Part shown: positions 10,490 through 21,945 of the stretch, piece by piece
Layout: every line of letters starts with the position of its first letter
Numbering within the stretch: the first letter of the stretch is position 1
Assembly: GCA_037042915.1 (NCBI GenBank)
Contig: CM073203.1
Location: 930,001-994,000 of the forward strand
DNA length: 64,000 bases
Direction: 5' to 3'
Origin: Auricularia sp. M13
Taxonomy: Eukaryota; Basidiomycota; Agaricomycetes; Auriculariales; Auriculariaceae
Notes under the pieces: model-generated
Database searches by the model: none
The model's input: only the letters and a program-made list of their open reading frames with translations
Told to the model about the DNA's origin: nothing
Program-made: the position numbers and the translations under genes

Positions 10490-11233
10490 TCACGACGAGA
10501 GTTACTCCAACAGCGTGCGTCGACGTGCCTCAAGCTGGTAGCTGTACCACAACGAAACGCATTTTCCGCTGCTCTTCGGCAATTAGGCTCATTCGAGCGA
10601 GCCGCCGTACAAAGGCCAGCAGAGCCCGCGGATCGTCGCCGTGGTCAACAACCTGACATCGCCAATACATCCGCTGTTCCCGAGGAGTGTCTGAGGTTTT
10701 ATTATTCAATGTGGCAGTTCTGAGGATCAGTACCTAGTATTGGAAAGCTTGCTCGCTATGAGACCGTGTATGCTGTGGCCCAGAAAATTACAGCGAATCT
10801 TTTGGCACAGCTTGCACAGCCTCTGTCGATCCCCCTGCAATCCTGGACCTGAGTTTGCGATTTGCATTACAGCCCTTTGTATGCCATGAACACTAGCGGC
10901 TACTCCTGTATGCTTATAGTAATTTATCGCTATTGTCACATACTGTATTCAATCTCACAAAGGTGGGAGGATCGCCAAGACCGTGCCACAGGGCATTATG
11001 TACTGTACTATGCGAAGCATTGGCCTCGGAATGGGTCACATCCTGAGTGCCGTGTAGCTGCTTATGTATGCCAGCTCGCATGGTTGAACTCACCTTTGAC
11101 TTGACAACGTGATACTGTATTATCTCAGCTACAGTAACATACCATCATGCGGAGTATGTACCTATCTCCTCGCCCTCATTGAAAATGTTCGATGAATAGA
11201 TGCATCAGTATGACTGTATCAGCCCGCAGTCTG
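10490..11233. other. Intergenic
   Basis: No coding sequence supported. The region is relatively AT-rich, and its right part is the distal upstream region of the small heat-shock gene. Confidence 0.4.
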
Positions 11234-11238
11234 CTCTA

Positions 11239-11246
11239 GAACATTC
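11239..11246 (+). promoter_or_regulatory. Distal heat-shock element half-pair
   Basis: GAAcaTTC within tctagaacattct, the GAAnnTTC unit bound by heat-shock factor, about 225 bp upstream of the Hsp20 start codon. Confidence 0.55.
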
Positions 11247-11311
11247 TCAAGGCATCATGATCCTGGGCTATGACGCAAGCTTATGAGATTCCTGATGAGC
11301 AGACCATTCGC

Positions 11312-11340
11312 GAATATTCGGAAGCTTCCGCGGAACTTCC
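11312..11340 (+). promoter_or_regulatory. Heat-shock element cluster
   Basis: Two GAAnnTTC units (GAATATTC at 11312 and GAAGCTTC at 11321) are followed by a GAAcTTC unit at 11333. They sit immediately upstream of a TATA box and about 130 bp before the Hsp20 ATG. This is the expected architecture for HSF-driven transcription. Confidence 0.8.
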
Positions 11341-11350
11341 GACCTCTGGG

Positions 11351-11359
11351 TATATAAGG
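11351..11359 (+). promoter_or_regulatory. TATA box of the Hsp20 gene
   Basis: tatataagg, about 110 bp upstream of the start codon and directly downstream of the heat-shock elements. Confidence 0.75.
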
Positions 11360-11466
11360 GCGCAAGACTGCTCCTCGAGTTCCTCAGACATATACCCAGA
11401 TACAGCTAGATCTCAAAAAGCGTTCTCATCTTCTCTTCTCTTCGCGACTACTTCACCTTCACAACC

Positions 11467-11973
11467 ATGTCGCTTTTCTGGACGACTTTCCCGTTCACCG
11501 ACTTTGAGCGCGCCTTCACTGACGCGTTCAACGACGGCACCGTTGCTCGCATTGGCGACAACGGTGATAAGGCACAGGGCTTCCGACCCAGGTAAGCAAC
11601 TCTCTGCGCTACCGCTTCAGGAAGCGACGAGGAATGCTAACGCTGTCGCCGCAGGATGAATGTGCACGAGAACAAGGAGAACAACCTTGTGACCGCCACG
11701 TTCGAGCTCCCGGGCCTGAAGAAGGAGGACATCGCAATCGACGTGCACAACAACCGGCTGACCGTCTCCGGCGAGGTGAAGTCCTCTTCGGAGGAGAACA
11801 AGGACGGCTGGGTCGTGCGCGAGCGTCGGACCGGGCGGTTCTCCCGCGTCCTGCCCCTCCCGCAGGGCATCAACCCGCAGAACATCTCGGCGTCGCTGAA
11901 CGATGGCGTGCTGACCGTGACGTTCCCCAAGTCGACGCCGGAGCAGGAGGCGAAGCGCATTGCTGTTAACTGA
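11467..11973 (+). CDS. Small heat-shock protein, Hsp20/alpha-crystallin family
   Basis: Join(11467..11591, 11655..11973), 147 aa; a 63-nt intron (gtaagc...ccgcag) splits an Arg codon. The N-terminal arm is aromatic (MSLFWTTFPFTDFERAF). The alpha-crystallin domain covers about residues 45-140, with ATFELPGLKKEDI and the family signature ASLNDGVLTVTFPK near the C-terminus. Family role: an ATP-independent chaperone oligomer that holds unfolding proteins in the cytosol during heat stress. The promoter carries several heat-shock elements and a TATA box, so heat induction is expected. Length is normal for fungal Hsp20 proteins. Start: the only ATG before the conserved block. Confidence 0.95.
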
Positions 11974-12236
11974 TCGCGACGCATACTTCATGTTCATGTA
12001 TTGCAACGCATTGTATTTTGTCTCATGAGGAATTAATGACACGGTTGTTCCTTGAAATCATCTTGATCCTTGTGCGCAAGTAAGAAAGTAAGTTAAGAAC
12101 GAATGCCCAACGAGGTGCCGGAATGCGGGCCTTTCAGGGAAAATAACTTGTCCCGACGACTGAATGCCTCCACTGCTCGAGTCAGCGGTGTGCCGAGGTT
12201 TGCAGATAAGAGCGCCTGGCTCTGTCCAGAGTTTTC

Positions 12237-15200
12237 ATGCCCATGACTAGAAACATGCCTGGGACACCAGCTCGCGGAACGTATCGCCTGGTCAACCAAG
12301 AGTCCGAGGACGACAAGGGCACCGCCGGTTCGCGCAACACTGTCGAAGGCGCTCCTGGCGACCGAGCTCGGCGCTGGATTGGCTTCAAGCACCTCGTCGT
12401 CGGCGCAGTGGCATTTTGCCTGCTATTCGCTTGCGGCCGCGTCTGGTCGCGAGTTGGGCTGGGAGAGGACGCAGAGGCCGTACCGCCAGAATGCGCTCAA
12501 CCGACCGTCCTTGCGCCCAAGAAGCCAGTGCTCGACAACCTTTGGCAGGGGCTGACTGTAGACGAGGTGGTCGACATACGCGAATGGCTGCTGGAACCTG
12601 CTCGAGGGCTGAACCTGACTCGAGGCGAGCATGCGGTCATGAAGTAAGCCGTCCGACGCCTCGATGATCCCGGTGTCATTGGAGGATGACTGACGCCGCT
12701 TCAGCAATAATTTCATCGAAATTATAGAGGCCTTGCACCCACCCAAAGCGAGTGCATTGGCCTATTACGCCGGTACTGGTCCGCGCCCACCGACGTTCGC
12801 GCGCGCCGTGCTCAACTTCGGCGGTCGTCACGAGCCCACTGTCGAAAGTGTGCGCGTCGGCCCTCTTCCCACATCCAATGCGACGCGGATGACTCCCTTG
12901 ACGGAGATTTACCATCGTCCTGTGGTTCCCCATAACGCTCGCATGCTGACAGTCCGTGAGTGCAACATACAATCTACAGTCTAGATCATTCGGGCTTACT
13001 ATTCCATGCTCGCAGAGGATAGCCTATTCAAGATGTTCCCCGAACTGACAAAGGGCCTGGAAAGAGTCACAGAAGCGATCTTTGGCGGCGTCATGCACGG
13101 CTTGCCAAATGACACAATTACCGTCGCTGGCTCTGGTCCGTGGTCCTTCGACGGATCCTGGCGCAGGTGCACACTCCTTTCTGTTCATGCGACGCAACTT
13201 CTTATCATATTCGCTGTAGGGCTTGGTTGCAATGGAAGAGAAACGGCCCTGGCTCATGGCTCAACCCGCTTCCTCTCTTCCAATACATCGACGTCTCGGG
13301 GACGGACGTCTCGCAGTGGAAGACCACCAAGGTCCCCCACACGCGCGTGCATTATTCCAGTACTCTGAATTTATCCGCAGATAGTGTACAACCGTCAGAT
13401 CTTCGACTCAAAAGAAGAGTTCATCCAAGCGTTCGACAATGGTACTCTGAAAATTGTCCACGACCCGGACATCGACCCAGACTGGACTACACGTAAGCGA
13501 AAGGGCGCTCCGCGCGATTTGGACGACAGGACTGGCCCGCGCTCCGTGTCGTTCAGCGGCCTGCGCTTCCGTGTGGATGAAGCCAAGCGATATGTTTCGT
13601 GGATGGGATGGGATTTTTATCTCGGTTTCGAGCGCGACATGGTGAGCTCTGCACCTTCTGCGCCGCCAGACTAATAAACCGACAACTTGAAGGGCATGTC
13701 GCTGTGGAACATCAACTTCCAGGGCGATCGCATTATTTACGAGCTCTCGCCACAAGAAGGTTCTTGGCCAAGCTTCTTTGAAAGCCGTTACTCATGCAGT
13801 CTACAGCACTGGCGCAATACAGTACGCCTAAGATCCGCAATCAATGAAAACATGTAAGACTCACAAATCGTAGGCGGAGACGACCCACGCCAAGCCACGA
13901 CAACATGGCTCGACAGGTACTTCGGGATGGGCGCCGCCGTGCACGAGATGATCCCCGGGTACGACTGCCCGCAAGGTGCCGTGTTCTTGCCCGCTACGGT
14001 GCACGGCTCGACAGGCTCCATGCATAACCCGCGCGCGATTTGCGTGTTCGAGATGGACACCGGCCGCCCGCTCAGCCGGCACCGCGGGTACGCGCCTGGG
14101 GAGACAGGCGCCGTCAAAGATTACGTGCTTGTCGTTCGGAGCGTCGCCTCTGTTGGAAAGTAAGTGTTGGTCATGCTGGAATGGGAGGGTGCTCACGGAG
14201 ACGGTGGTTGTCGATCTGCCCCGCAGCTATGATTACAGTAAGCAGTTCTTCATCTTAACAAGAGCATTATCTGATAGAGATTGCTGCCGCGCATTCCAGC
14301 TGTGCGAACGACTCTGTCGTGCGGATTGCAATGATCTGATCTCGAATTAGTTTGAGTATACTTTCATGCTGGACGGGACCATCGAAGTACGAGTGTCTGC
14401 ATCTGGATACCTGCAAGGTCCGTGCATTCGCACTACGCCAGATCTCAATGCTCTAATACATTCAGGTGGCTATTGGGATCCCCAGCAAGACCAGCACGGA
14501 ACGCGCTTGTACTTGCGGTCGAGTGAGTCCCCATTCATGCTCATAACCTACACTGTGCCGAATCAAATGGTATAACAGTGGGCACACTGCACGACCACGT
14601 CATTAACTTCAAGGTGAAATCTCACCGCCGCGGCCGTCTCGCTAGCTCACTGGCTTAGGTCGACTTCGATTTGGTGAATGAGCGCAACTCGCTGCTCGAA
14701 AAGCGGACGCAAGTGCGCGACGTGCCGCACGCGTGGCTGGACGACGACTGGGGCCCGACGACGCGCCAGCAGTTCATCGCGCAGCGTGTCATCAAGAACG
14801 AGGATGAAGCCCGGCTGCGGTACCCTGCCAACTTCCAGGGCGCCTACGCTATCATCAACGCGGACGAGAAGAATGCGTGGGACGTCCCTCGCGGGTACCA
14901 GATCATTCCCGGCATGTCCCCCATCCACAATGTACGTGCAGAGTTCAATTCCACTTCGCCGTGCGCTATTACGACGATGTTGGCTGAGGCATATGCATTC
15001 TCTATAATAGACAGTCGTGGGCTCCAAGCGGCTGCTGAAGAATGCGAATTGGGCGAAGGATAACATGGCCGTTACCCGGGTAAGCGGGTCATACAGCTCC
15101 CATTCCTAAGCTTCTAGTCTAACGAGTACTTCTCTTCCTCTTCTAGCGGAAGGAAACGGAGCCGTACAGTAGCAGCGCTTGGAATCAGCACCTTCCTGGA

Positions 15201-15765
15201 GCTCCGCCCGTGGATTTCGACCTGTTCTTCGACGGGTACAGTAGTCTTCAGCTCTATCGTGGGTCCCAGCTAGCATTGATTGTTCTCTAGGGAGAGCATC
15301 GAGCAAGAGGATATTGTGGCATGGATCAACGTCGGCACACATCATCTCACTCAAGCTGAGGTTCATTCTTCGATCCGTTCTCCTAGCCTGGACTGAAGGG
15401 TAGTTCAGGACATCCCAAACACGCGCATGAACACCGCAACGTCCAGGTCAGTCTCAAGAATCTATTCCTTAGAAAGGCCGCAATTCTCACGCATCACCAG
15501 CTTTGTTCTGTCTCCGCTAAACTTCCACGATTCAGACGTTTCACTCTCAAGCGCCAACGCCGTCCTCCTTTCACAAGATGGTGAGACAGGCAAGTGGACC
15601 GCAGACGAGAACGGGGTGCAGGAACCCCGCTGCGTGCCACGCGCGGCATCACCGCTCGACTACGGGCACGATGTGGCGTATGACCTCAACGGCGAAGAGG
15701 TCCGCAACCCTGCGTTGCCCTGGCTGCGCGCGAATCTCTTCCCGTATCTGAATTTGGTGCTGTAA
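12237..15765 (+). CDS. Copper amine oxidase, membrane-anchored
   Basis: Many-exon gene. The N-terminus (from ATG 12237) is hydrophilic, then carries one hydrophobic segment near residue 55 (HLVVGAVAFCLLFACG), a type II signal-anchor. Family blocks follow: YYAGTGPRPPTFARAVLNFGG, SFSGLRFRVDEAKRYVSWMGW, SLWNINFQGDRIIYEL, WLDRYFGMG (candidate catalytic Asp) and NYDY, whose first Tyr is the topaquinone precursor. The HDH copper ligands sit in LHDHVINFKVDFDL, and the third copper His in VGTHHLTQAEDIP. The enzyme oxidatively deaminates primary amines to aldehyde, ammonia and H2O2. The exon carrying the TPQ site is only 11 nt, and its join to the next exon is problematic (see findings). A 15-nt micro-exon lies at 13807-13821. 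The ending LNLVL is followed by a stop at 15763. Confidence 0.88.
14227..14237 (+). other. 11-nt micro-exon encoding the TPQ motif
   Basis: ctatgattaca lies between ccgcag and gtaagc. Joined to the preceding exon (ending GTT GGA AA) it gives N-Y-D-Y, the topaquinone cofactor site of the copper amine oxidase. One nucleotide is left over at the donor. Confidence 0.65.
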
Positions 15766-16111
15766 ACGTGTAGCATCGCGTGGTATTCCTTCATCAGTCC
15801 AAACTGTCTTTGTCAGCTGAGTTGAGGGAGCGGGACTGGAGCGGGGCTTCAGACTCCGAGGGAACTGCGCTGACACGAATACAAAGCACCAGCACGCTAC
15901 TGAGAGGCCTCCAGCAGACTCAGATGCTTGAGTAGTCGCAGCAGCGAATCCGGATTTGAGGTGCAAACTCATGATCTGCTCGGAGTTATCAAATGATCGA
16001 GATAACACTCGGCGATTGGCCCGACACAGCTTCTGCACATCCGGCAAAGTCCTTCCGTTTGAGCGTTTCTCTTCCCCTGACCTCCACTCCAGTCGCTGGC
16101 CGCCTCTAATA
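15766..16111. other. Intergenic between amine oxidase and metacaspase
   Basis: No gene supported. It holds the amine oxidase 3' UTR and the metacaspase promoter. No clear TATA box. Confidence 0.4.
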
Positions 16112-18250
16112 ATGCGAACCGCAGCGCAACCACTGGGACTTAGTCTCGACGAATCACTGTGGCGCGCGCGCCGCAGCAACTCGAACGCGTCTACGCACCT
16201 GTCTCCGACCCCTCATAGCCCGGCGCTCTCGAGCGGTGGACAGACTACACCCATGGATTTAATCATGTATGCCTGATATGGTTGGAAACTGCTGATCGAC
16301 GCTGAGAGCGCCCATGCAGCACGCCAGCCACGCCCAACAGCGGCGTCGAGTCGAGCTGCGCGTCCGTCTACTTTCGATCGCCCACGAACGCGAAGTCCGA
16401 GTGGGAACCAGTGTCGGTCGCAATCCATGACCCCCAAAGGCTCCTTGACGAAGGCGACTCGGCCAGCATGTGAGTTCATGGTGTCCAGCAGCGTCTTGTT
16501 GCTGACGGACATCCCAGACAATATCTTCCCGAGCAAATGCTGGGTATGCCCCAGTGCTAACTTTTGCATTCACATTCATGCTGAACTTTTACAGAAAATA
16601 TCGTTGTCACCAGTCCAACGAACATGGACTTCAATAGCATGTTACCCGCACTGGCGAGCATGGAGCAACAACTGCAAGCAGGAGCAGGCCGCCGGCGAGG
16701 CCTGCTCGTAAGTTTGCACCTTGAGAGCCATTTGGCAAGCCCTAACCTCGTTATTAGATTGGCGTACGGTACTGGGGTTCTGAAGACCCAGATAACGTGC
16801 TCGGTGGCGCATACGGCGACGTTGAAGACATGAAGCAATTGCTGATTGGTAAGTCATCTCTGCGTGTCTTGATCCATGCACTATTCCTCATCCCATTGTG
16901 CTATTAGATCATTTCAACTGGTCTCAAGATGACTTTACGCTGCTCAAGGACGACCGCGGCGACCCAGGCCTGCAGCCTACGCGGGACAACCTCGTCGGTT
17001 CCTGCCTTCCTTGCCCCTTCCAGTGCTTAACTCCACAACCCCCAATCGCGACTAGATCCGTGAGATGAAGAGGTTAGTGCACGGCGCACGACCGACTGAC
17101 CAGCTGTTCCTGCACTGTGAGTTCCCGTTCCCTTCCTTGCTGTGCACATTAACAGCGTCGATTTCCTGTTCTTTCCAGTTGCTGGGCACGGCGGTCAGGT
17201 TCAGGACATGGATGGGGACGAGACAGATGGCCAGGACGAAGGTCAGCCTGCCTTCGCCACCTGCTATCGTAGCTGAGCGAAGACGACAGTAATCGTCACC
17301 TGCGATGGATACAAGATTGTCGATGACGTGCGTCGGCCATCCACGCCTAGTCGAAGGCGATCCTGAGACCTGTGCAGGAACTATTCGAAATTCTAGTCAA
17401 ACCCCTGCCCCAAGGCTGCCGGCTCACGGCAGTGTTCGACTGCTGCAACTCCGGGACGGGGTTAGGTGCGCAGGATCCCTCATTTACCGCCTCACTGGGG
17501 CGTTTACTGACCGAGATCATCAGACCTGCCAGAGATCGTGCGCGCGACATCCGTCCCACCCCGTATGCGTTCGCTGTCCCCAAGCCCAACGCCGCCGACA
17601 ACAAAGATACGCGGCCACGTGCGGCCCCACCCTCCGTTCCGTCGGCTTACTTCAGGCCGGACTGTGCGTTTTGGCGCTCTGCCTTCCGCTTCTCGGAACT
17701 CGTTGACCTTCCTAGGAGTTGCCCAAGGTGGACACGAACCTACCCGACCGACCCATGAATACGCGAAAGGATAGCGATGGCGATGTCGTACGCTTGTTCT
17801 TTGCATCCTTCTATCACTTCATTCCTGACCTCTTGCAGATACTGTGGGCCGCATGCCAGGACAGTGAAGATGCGTTCGAGATGAAGATGCCTGACGGCTC
17901 AATTCGCGGCGCCATGAGCCATGTCCGTCTTTGAAAAGGCCTCTTCTCGAAGCACAGTCTCTCATGCTCTGACTTACAGGCGTTCATACAATCCGTGCGG
18001 CAAGACGCTCGACAAACGTATCGCAACCTCTATGAATCTCTTTGGTACGTACTTCCTTAACCAGTTCCCACCAGGAACAAAATGCTCATTCTACATATGT
18101 TTCAGTCGAAAGCTGCAGCAACACCGAAAGCATGCTCAAACACCACAGCTCTCCGGCTCTCGGCCCATCGTGCGTCCTTCACGCTGCATATAAATTCATG
18201 TGCTTAACCTTCTCTCTCGACAGCCACTCGACTCGCCCATCTCCATCTAA
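16112..18250 (+). CDS. Metacaspase (peptidase family C14) with Ser/Pro-rich prodomain
   Basis: Exons 16112..16266, about 16318..16482, about 16530..16552 and onward keep one frame through short introns. The N-terminal extension is rich in Ser, Pro, Thr and Asn. The p20-like catalytic domain runs RRRGLL + IGVRYWGSEDPDNVLGGAYGDVEDMKQLLI (split by an intron), then FAGHGGQVQDMDGDETDGQDE (catalytic His), then CRLTAVFDCCNSGTGLDLPEI. The second Cys of DCCNSG aligns with the catalytic Cys of DSCHSG. A Pro/Arg-rich insertion follows (RMRSLSPSPTPP...). The p10-like part contains WAACQDSEDAFE and AFIQSVRQDARQTYRNLYESL, and the protein ends LDSPISI. Metacaspases are Arg/Lys-specific cysteine proteases involved in stress and proteostasis. 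Exon borders after 17480 are less certain. Confidence 0.85.
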
Positions 18251-18608
18251 ACCTCCTGGCACTCCACCCTGGTCGCACATGTACTGTACTTGAATCTCGC
18301 TGTCTGCCCCTCGCTCAATCTGTCGGTGTACTTACAAAGTGTCGCATACTGAAACGAATCGCGAATGTACTTACAAAGGATGGCGTACCGCCATGCATGC
18401 ATGCAAATCTTACAACACGCACTCTCGGGAGAGGGGGCACAGTCTGAGTCCAGTAGACCGACAGATATCCCCACGCAGATGATGCAGTTAGACCACAACA
18501 GGACGGTGTGACATGTACATGTACAAAACAGCGATACTGTACCATAAATTACCATAGGTATAGATTGCTCGATGCTCAGATCTCAGAGTCAGAACCAGGG
18601 GAGATTCG
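18251..18608. other. Intergenic between convergent genes
   Basis: Contains the 3' UTRs of the metacaspase (+) and the arrestin (-). A near-repeat of about 20 nt containing gtgtcgcatactgaaacg and cgcgaatgtacttacaaag occurs around 18335-18375. No coding sequence. Confidence 0.4.
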
Positions 18609-18640
18609 TCAGCGGGTCAGCGGGTCAGCGGGTCAGCGGG
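18609..18640 (+). repeat. Short tandem repeat, 4 x 8 bp
   Basis: tcagcggg repeated four times without mismatch, 17 nt beyond the arrestin stop codon, i.e. in its 3' UTR. Confidence 0.9.
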
Positions 18641-18656
18641 TTCATTTCATTCCAGT

Positions 18657-21608
18657 TCAGTTCAGGACGTCGTATCGCGGCGGCTCGTCCCCCGCGGGAC
18701 TCTCCAGGCCCGAGATGAGGCGCTCGAACTTGCGCGAGTGCTCGGGCAGCGCGGCCGCGTCGCCGGGCGCGACGGGGCCCTCCGCGTCGCCCTCGGGGTC
18801 GGGCGGCGGCGTGTGGTGGTGGAAGTGGTGCTGCTGCATGAGGAACGCCGCGCCGCGGCCGTACGGCATCGCCGGGATCGGCTGCATGGCGAGCGGCGCG
18901 GACCCGCCGTGCGAGGTGTACAGCGCGGGCGGCATCTTGCTCTGCGCGCACACGCACGAGAGCGGGCGGTGCACCGCGTCGTCCGTCTGCGCGCTCCGGC
19001 TGTACGTCGGGAGCGACGTCCAGTCGTGGTTGCAGCGGCACTGCGAGTTCGCGCCCTCGTCAGCCACAGCCATAACGGTTTCCAGATACGCGCTGGGCGC
19101 TCACCGAGAGGATGTGCACGGGCGTCTGCACGACGATGTCGAACTGCTTCCTGCGTCCAGTCTTCGCGTCCATCTCCAAATCATCCCCGCGCTCGGTGCG
19201 AATGATGATCTTGAGCGTATGGTGCACGCCGAGATTGCTCTTCGGGTGGCGGTTCGTGAAGTGGATGCGGCCGCACGGCTGGGGGATGGTGAGCTCGGCG
19301 TGCAGCATCCACGGGCCGTCGGGCGAGAGCATGTTGACGAGCGCGTCGTCGCGCTGCACCTCCTGCTGGCTCCCATTCCCATTACCGACGGCGCTTTTGC
19401 CTGACGCGGCGGCGGCGGCAGCGGCGGTCGCGGCGTACGGGTCCGAGCAGATGTACGGGAAGAGCGGCGAGGCGGCCAGCGCGTCCAGCGGCGAGTCGTG
19501 CTCCTCGATGTCCACCGGCAGCAGGCGCCACGTCGGGTGGTCGCGGTCGTCGTGCTTGAGCGAGAGCAGCTCCCACCGCCTTACAGGGTCGTGCCGCACC
19601 ACCTGTCTTCGGTGCGCGTAGTAATCCACCCGCTCTGCAAAAAACAGGACGCGATTACAATCAGTCAGCGTAGACATTGCCAAGCCGCATGGGAGACTGA
19701 CCCTCCAGCGCAATCGTAATGCGATATATTCGAATGGGCGCGAGGGGCATGAGCGTCATCCAGACAGGCAATCGCCCGCCGATGGGCGCGCCGCGGCCGC
19801 CGACGACGATGAGGTACCGCATCTGCGTCTCCCACTGGCGCTCGATGTGCACGTGCGAGCCGACGCCGAGCGCGGAGCCGACGGTGTCGGTGACGTCGCC
19901 GAGCTCCTCGTCGCCCGGGCTCGCGATCAGCACAACCTCGCGCACGGCGACGATCTTGGGCGTGAACGCGCCCTGGCGGTGCACGTACGCCTTCAGGCGG
20001 TACGTCGTCGAGCCGTACTGGCATCGGATCGTCGGCGGCGTGCTCGCGGGGATCGCGAAGGATATCGGGTAGGTGTATGTGCCTGCATATGCGCGTTCAG
20101 GCTCGACTGGCAGTCCTGCCGCGCTGCTTACCCTTCTTGAACTCCTGCCAGCCATTCTGCTGCCCTTGCTTCGCCTTCTCCTTCGCCTTGGTGTCGAGCT
20201 TGAGCGTATGCGCGAGTTTCGTCCACGTAGACTTCTTCTCGCGCGTCCGGCCGCGTTCGCGGGTCGGGAGGTCAGCGGCGGGCGGCAGCGAGGAGATAGA
20301 CGGCCGCGCGGGCTCGACGCTGACGTTGGTCTGTGTCTGGAGCAGCGTGCCGCTCGAGTGCTCGCCGCGCTTCCACGGGAGGGGCATCATCTGGCCCAGG
20401 CTGAAGCGGCGCGAGGAGTTCGGGCGCAGGATCGACTCGGTGTCCGCGGACGAGATGACGGACGGCGCGCGGGCGGGCGAGCGCGACGAGGACGCGCGGC
20501 GCGGGCGGCGGGGGCGGCTGGTGCTGGTGTTGGTGCTGGTGCTCGCCTCGTGCTCGCTTGGCGGGGTGTATGCGGGCGGGGGCTCGCCGGCGCGCGGCGG
20601 CATCTGTGCCTGGGGCAGCTGCTGCCTCGAGCTCTCGCGCGAAGATACGCTTGGCTGCGAGCCGTCTGATCAAACATTGGCAGGCCAGTTCAGGTACCAT
20701 TCGACAGAGCAGAAGAGCATACGCACTGAGTTGGCTGAATCTGCCGGTACTGGCCAGGGCGGGTCCATCGCGCCTGCGGACGTCCTCGGACGAGCTGGCG
20801 GGGACGCGGAGATGTGAGCCAGGGTTGTTGCGCATCACAATGGCGACATCAGCGGGCCACGCACCCATCAAGCTCGGCCGTCGGCGACAGTATGGGCGAC
20901 GCGGTGGCCGACGCGATAAGCGGCGAGAGGACGGTGTGGTCGTGCTCGTCGTCGGACATCATGGGCGACAGCGCGCGCGCGTCCTCGTGCGCGACGGGGC
21001 TCGCGCGGCCGCGGTCAAAGTAGCCGTTGTCGAACGAATGCGAGCGCGGGGCGGGGCGGTCGTCGCTGTTGCGGTCGCTCTGCTGCTCCTGGTCCTGCTG
21101 CTCGCGCCGCTCGCGCCTGCGCTGCCGCTGGGTGTCGCTGTCGCTGTCGTCGGCGTCGTTCGCCACGGTCTCGGTCGAGTCGTCAAAATGGTGGTGGCCC
21201 TCTGGCTTGACGCCTGGGCCGAGCGAGACGTTCCTGCGGGCGCTGGAGGGCGCCTCGAAGAAGACGGTCTTGGCTGAGAGGATATGGCGTTCCTCGGTGA
21301 TGTCGATGCGGCGTGCGCCAATGCCTGCGATAGATAGAATGAGCCTCGCAGCGCACAGAGCGCATGTACGCGCCTTCGGGCCACTCTGTGCGCGTGCGGC
21401 CGTCCAGCTCGACCTCGATGCTCGTCACCTTGACCGGCTTGTCCACCCGGAACACCAACAGGCCGCGCAGGAGCGCCGGCGGGGCGTTGGGGACCGCGTG
21501 CCATTTCGTCGAGTTCAGGTCGATCCCGCCGCGCAGGAAGACGACGGCCTCGGTCAGTCGGATGGACAGCGACGGCCCGCTCCCAGTGCTGCTCCCGCTC
21601 CCGCTCAT
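18657..21608 (-). CDS. Arrestin-related trafficking adaptor (ART) with PY motifs
   Basis: Start ATG at 21608, stop at 18657, short introns. N-terminal arrestin domain: LSIRLTEAVVFLRGGIDLNS, LLRGLLVFRVDKPVKVTSIEVEL, GRTRTEWPEG, ITEERHILSAKTVFFE. A long disordered Arg/Glu/Gln/Asp- and Ser-rich linker (about 20700-21170) leads to PPAYTPPS, a PPxY motif. The C-terminal arrestin domain includes TYTYPISFAIPASTPPT, YRLKAYVHRQG, HVHIERQWETQMRYLIVVGG and LHAELTIPQPC...HPKSNLGVHHTLKIIIRTERG. The tail ends EPPRYDVLN, a second PPxY. ART proteins recruit the Rsp5 ubiquitin ligase through PPxY motifs to drive endocytosis of plasma-membrane transporters. The frame across the 20685-20880 introns is consistent (ELDG + SSEDVRRRDGPALASTG). 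Confidence 0.88.
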
Positions 21609-21945
21609 TGGCGCCGGTGCTGGCGAGCGCAGGGACGAGATCGGTTCTTGGGGACGTGAAATGCCCGCTAGCCCGGCGATTACCGAAAGATGCCGGGATA
21701 AGTCCCCGCCAGACTCGAAACATTCTCGAGGCCGTAAATGCTGTCTCCTCGCCCCAAAAAATATTCAGCGAGCTGGTGTAATTTATATCTATGGTAGAAT
21801 AAGCTGTGAAGTTGGGAGGATACAGATACAGTGAATACTGGACTATAGTGCGGGAGTTGGCTACTGGGGAAATATCTAGGAGTCTCTATGGTAGGCCAGA
21901 AGGTGTCTAAAGAGTATAAGTTAGTAGTAAATGGTTGTATGATAC
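21609..21945. other. Intergenic; possible edge of the 899-aa gene's element
   Basis: AT-richer sequence with no gene. tccccgccag near 21703 is matched inversely near 25127 outside the other end of the neighbouring gene. Ten bases are too few to claim terminal repeats. Confidence 0.35.

Noticed and set aside
18508-19404. Long plus-strand ORF opposite the arrestin gene
   Set aside because: GC-rich antisense shadow. The minus-strand frame carries the arrestin motifs across exons.
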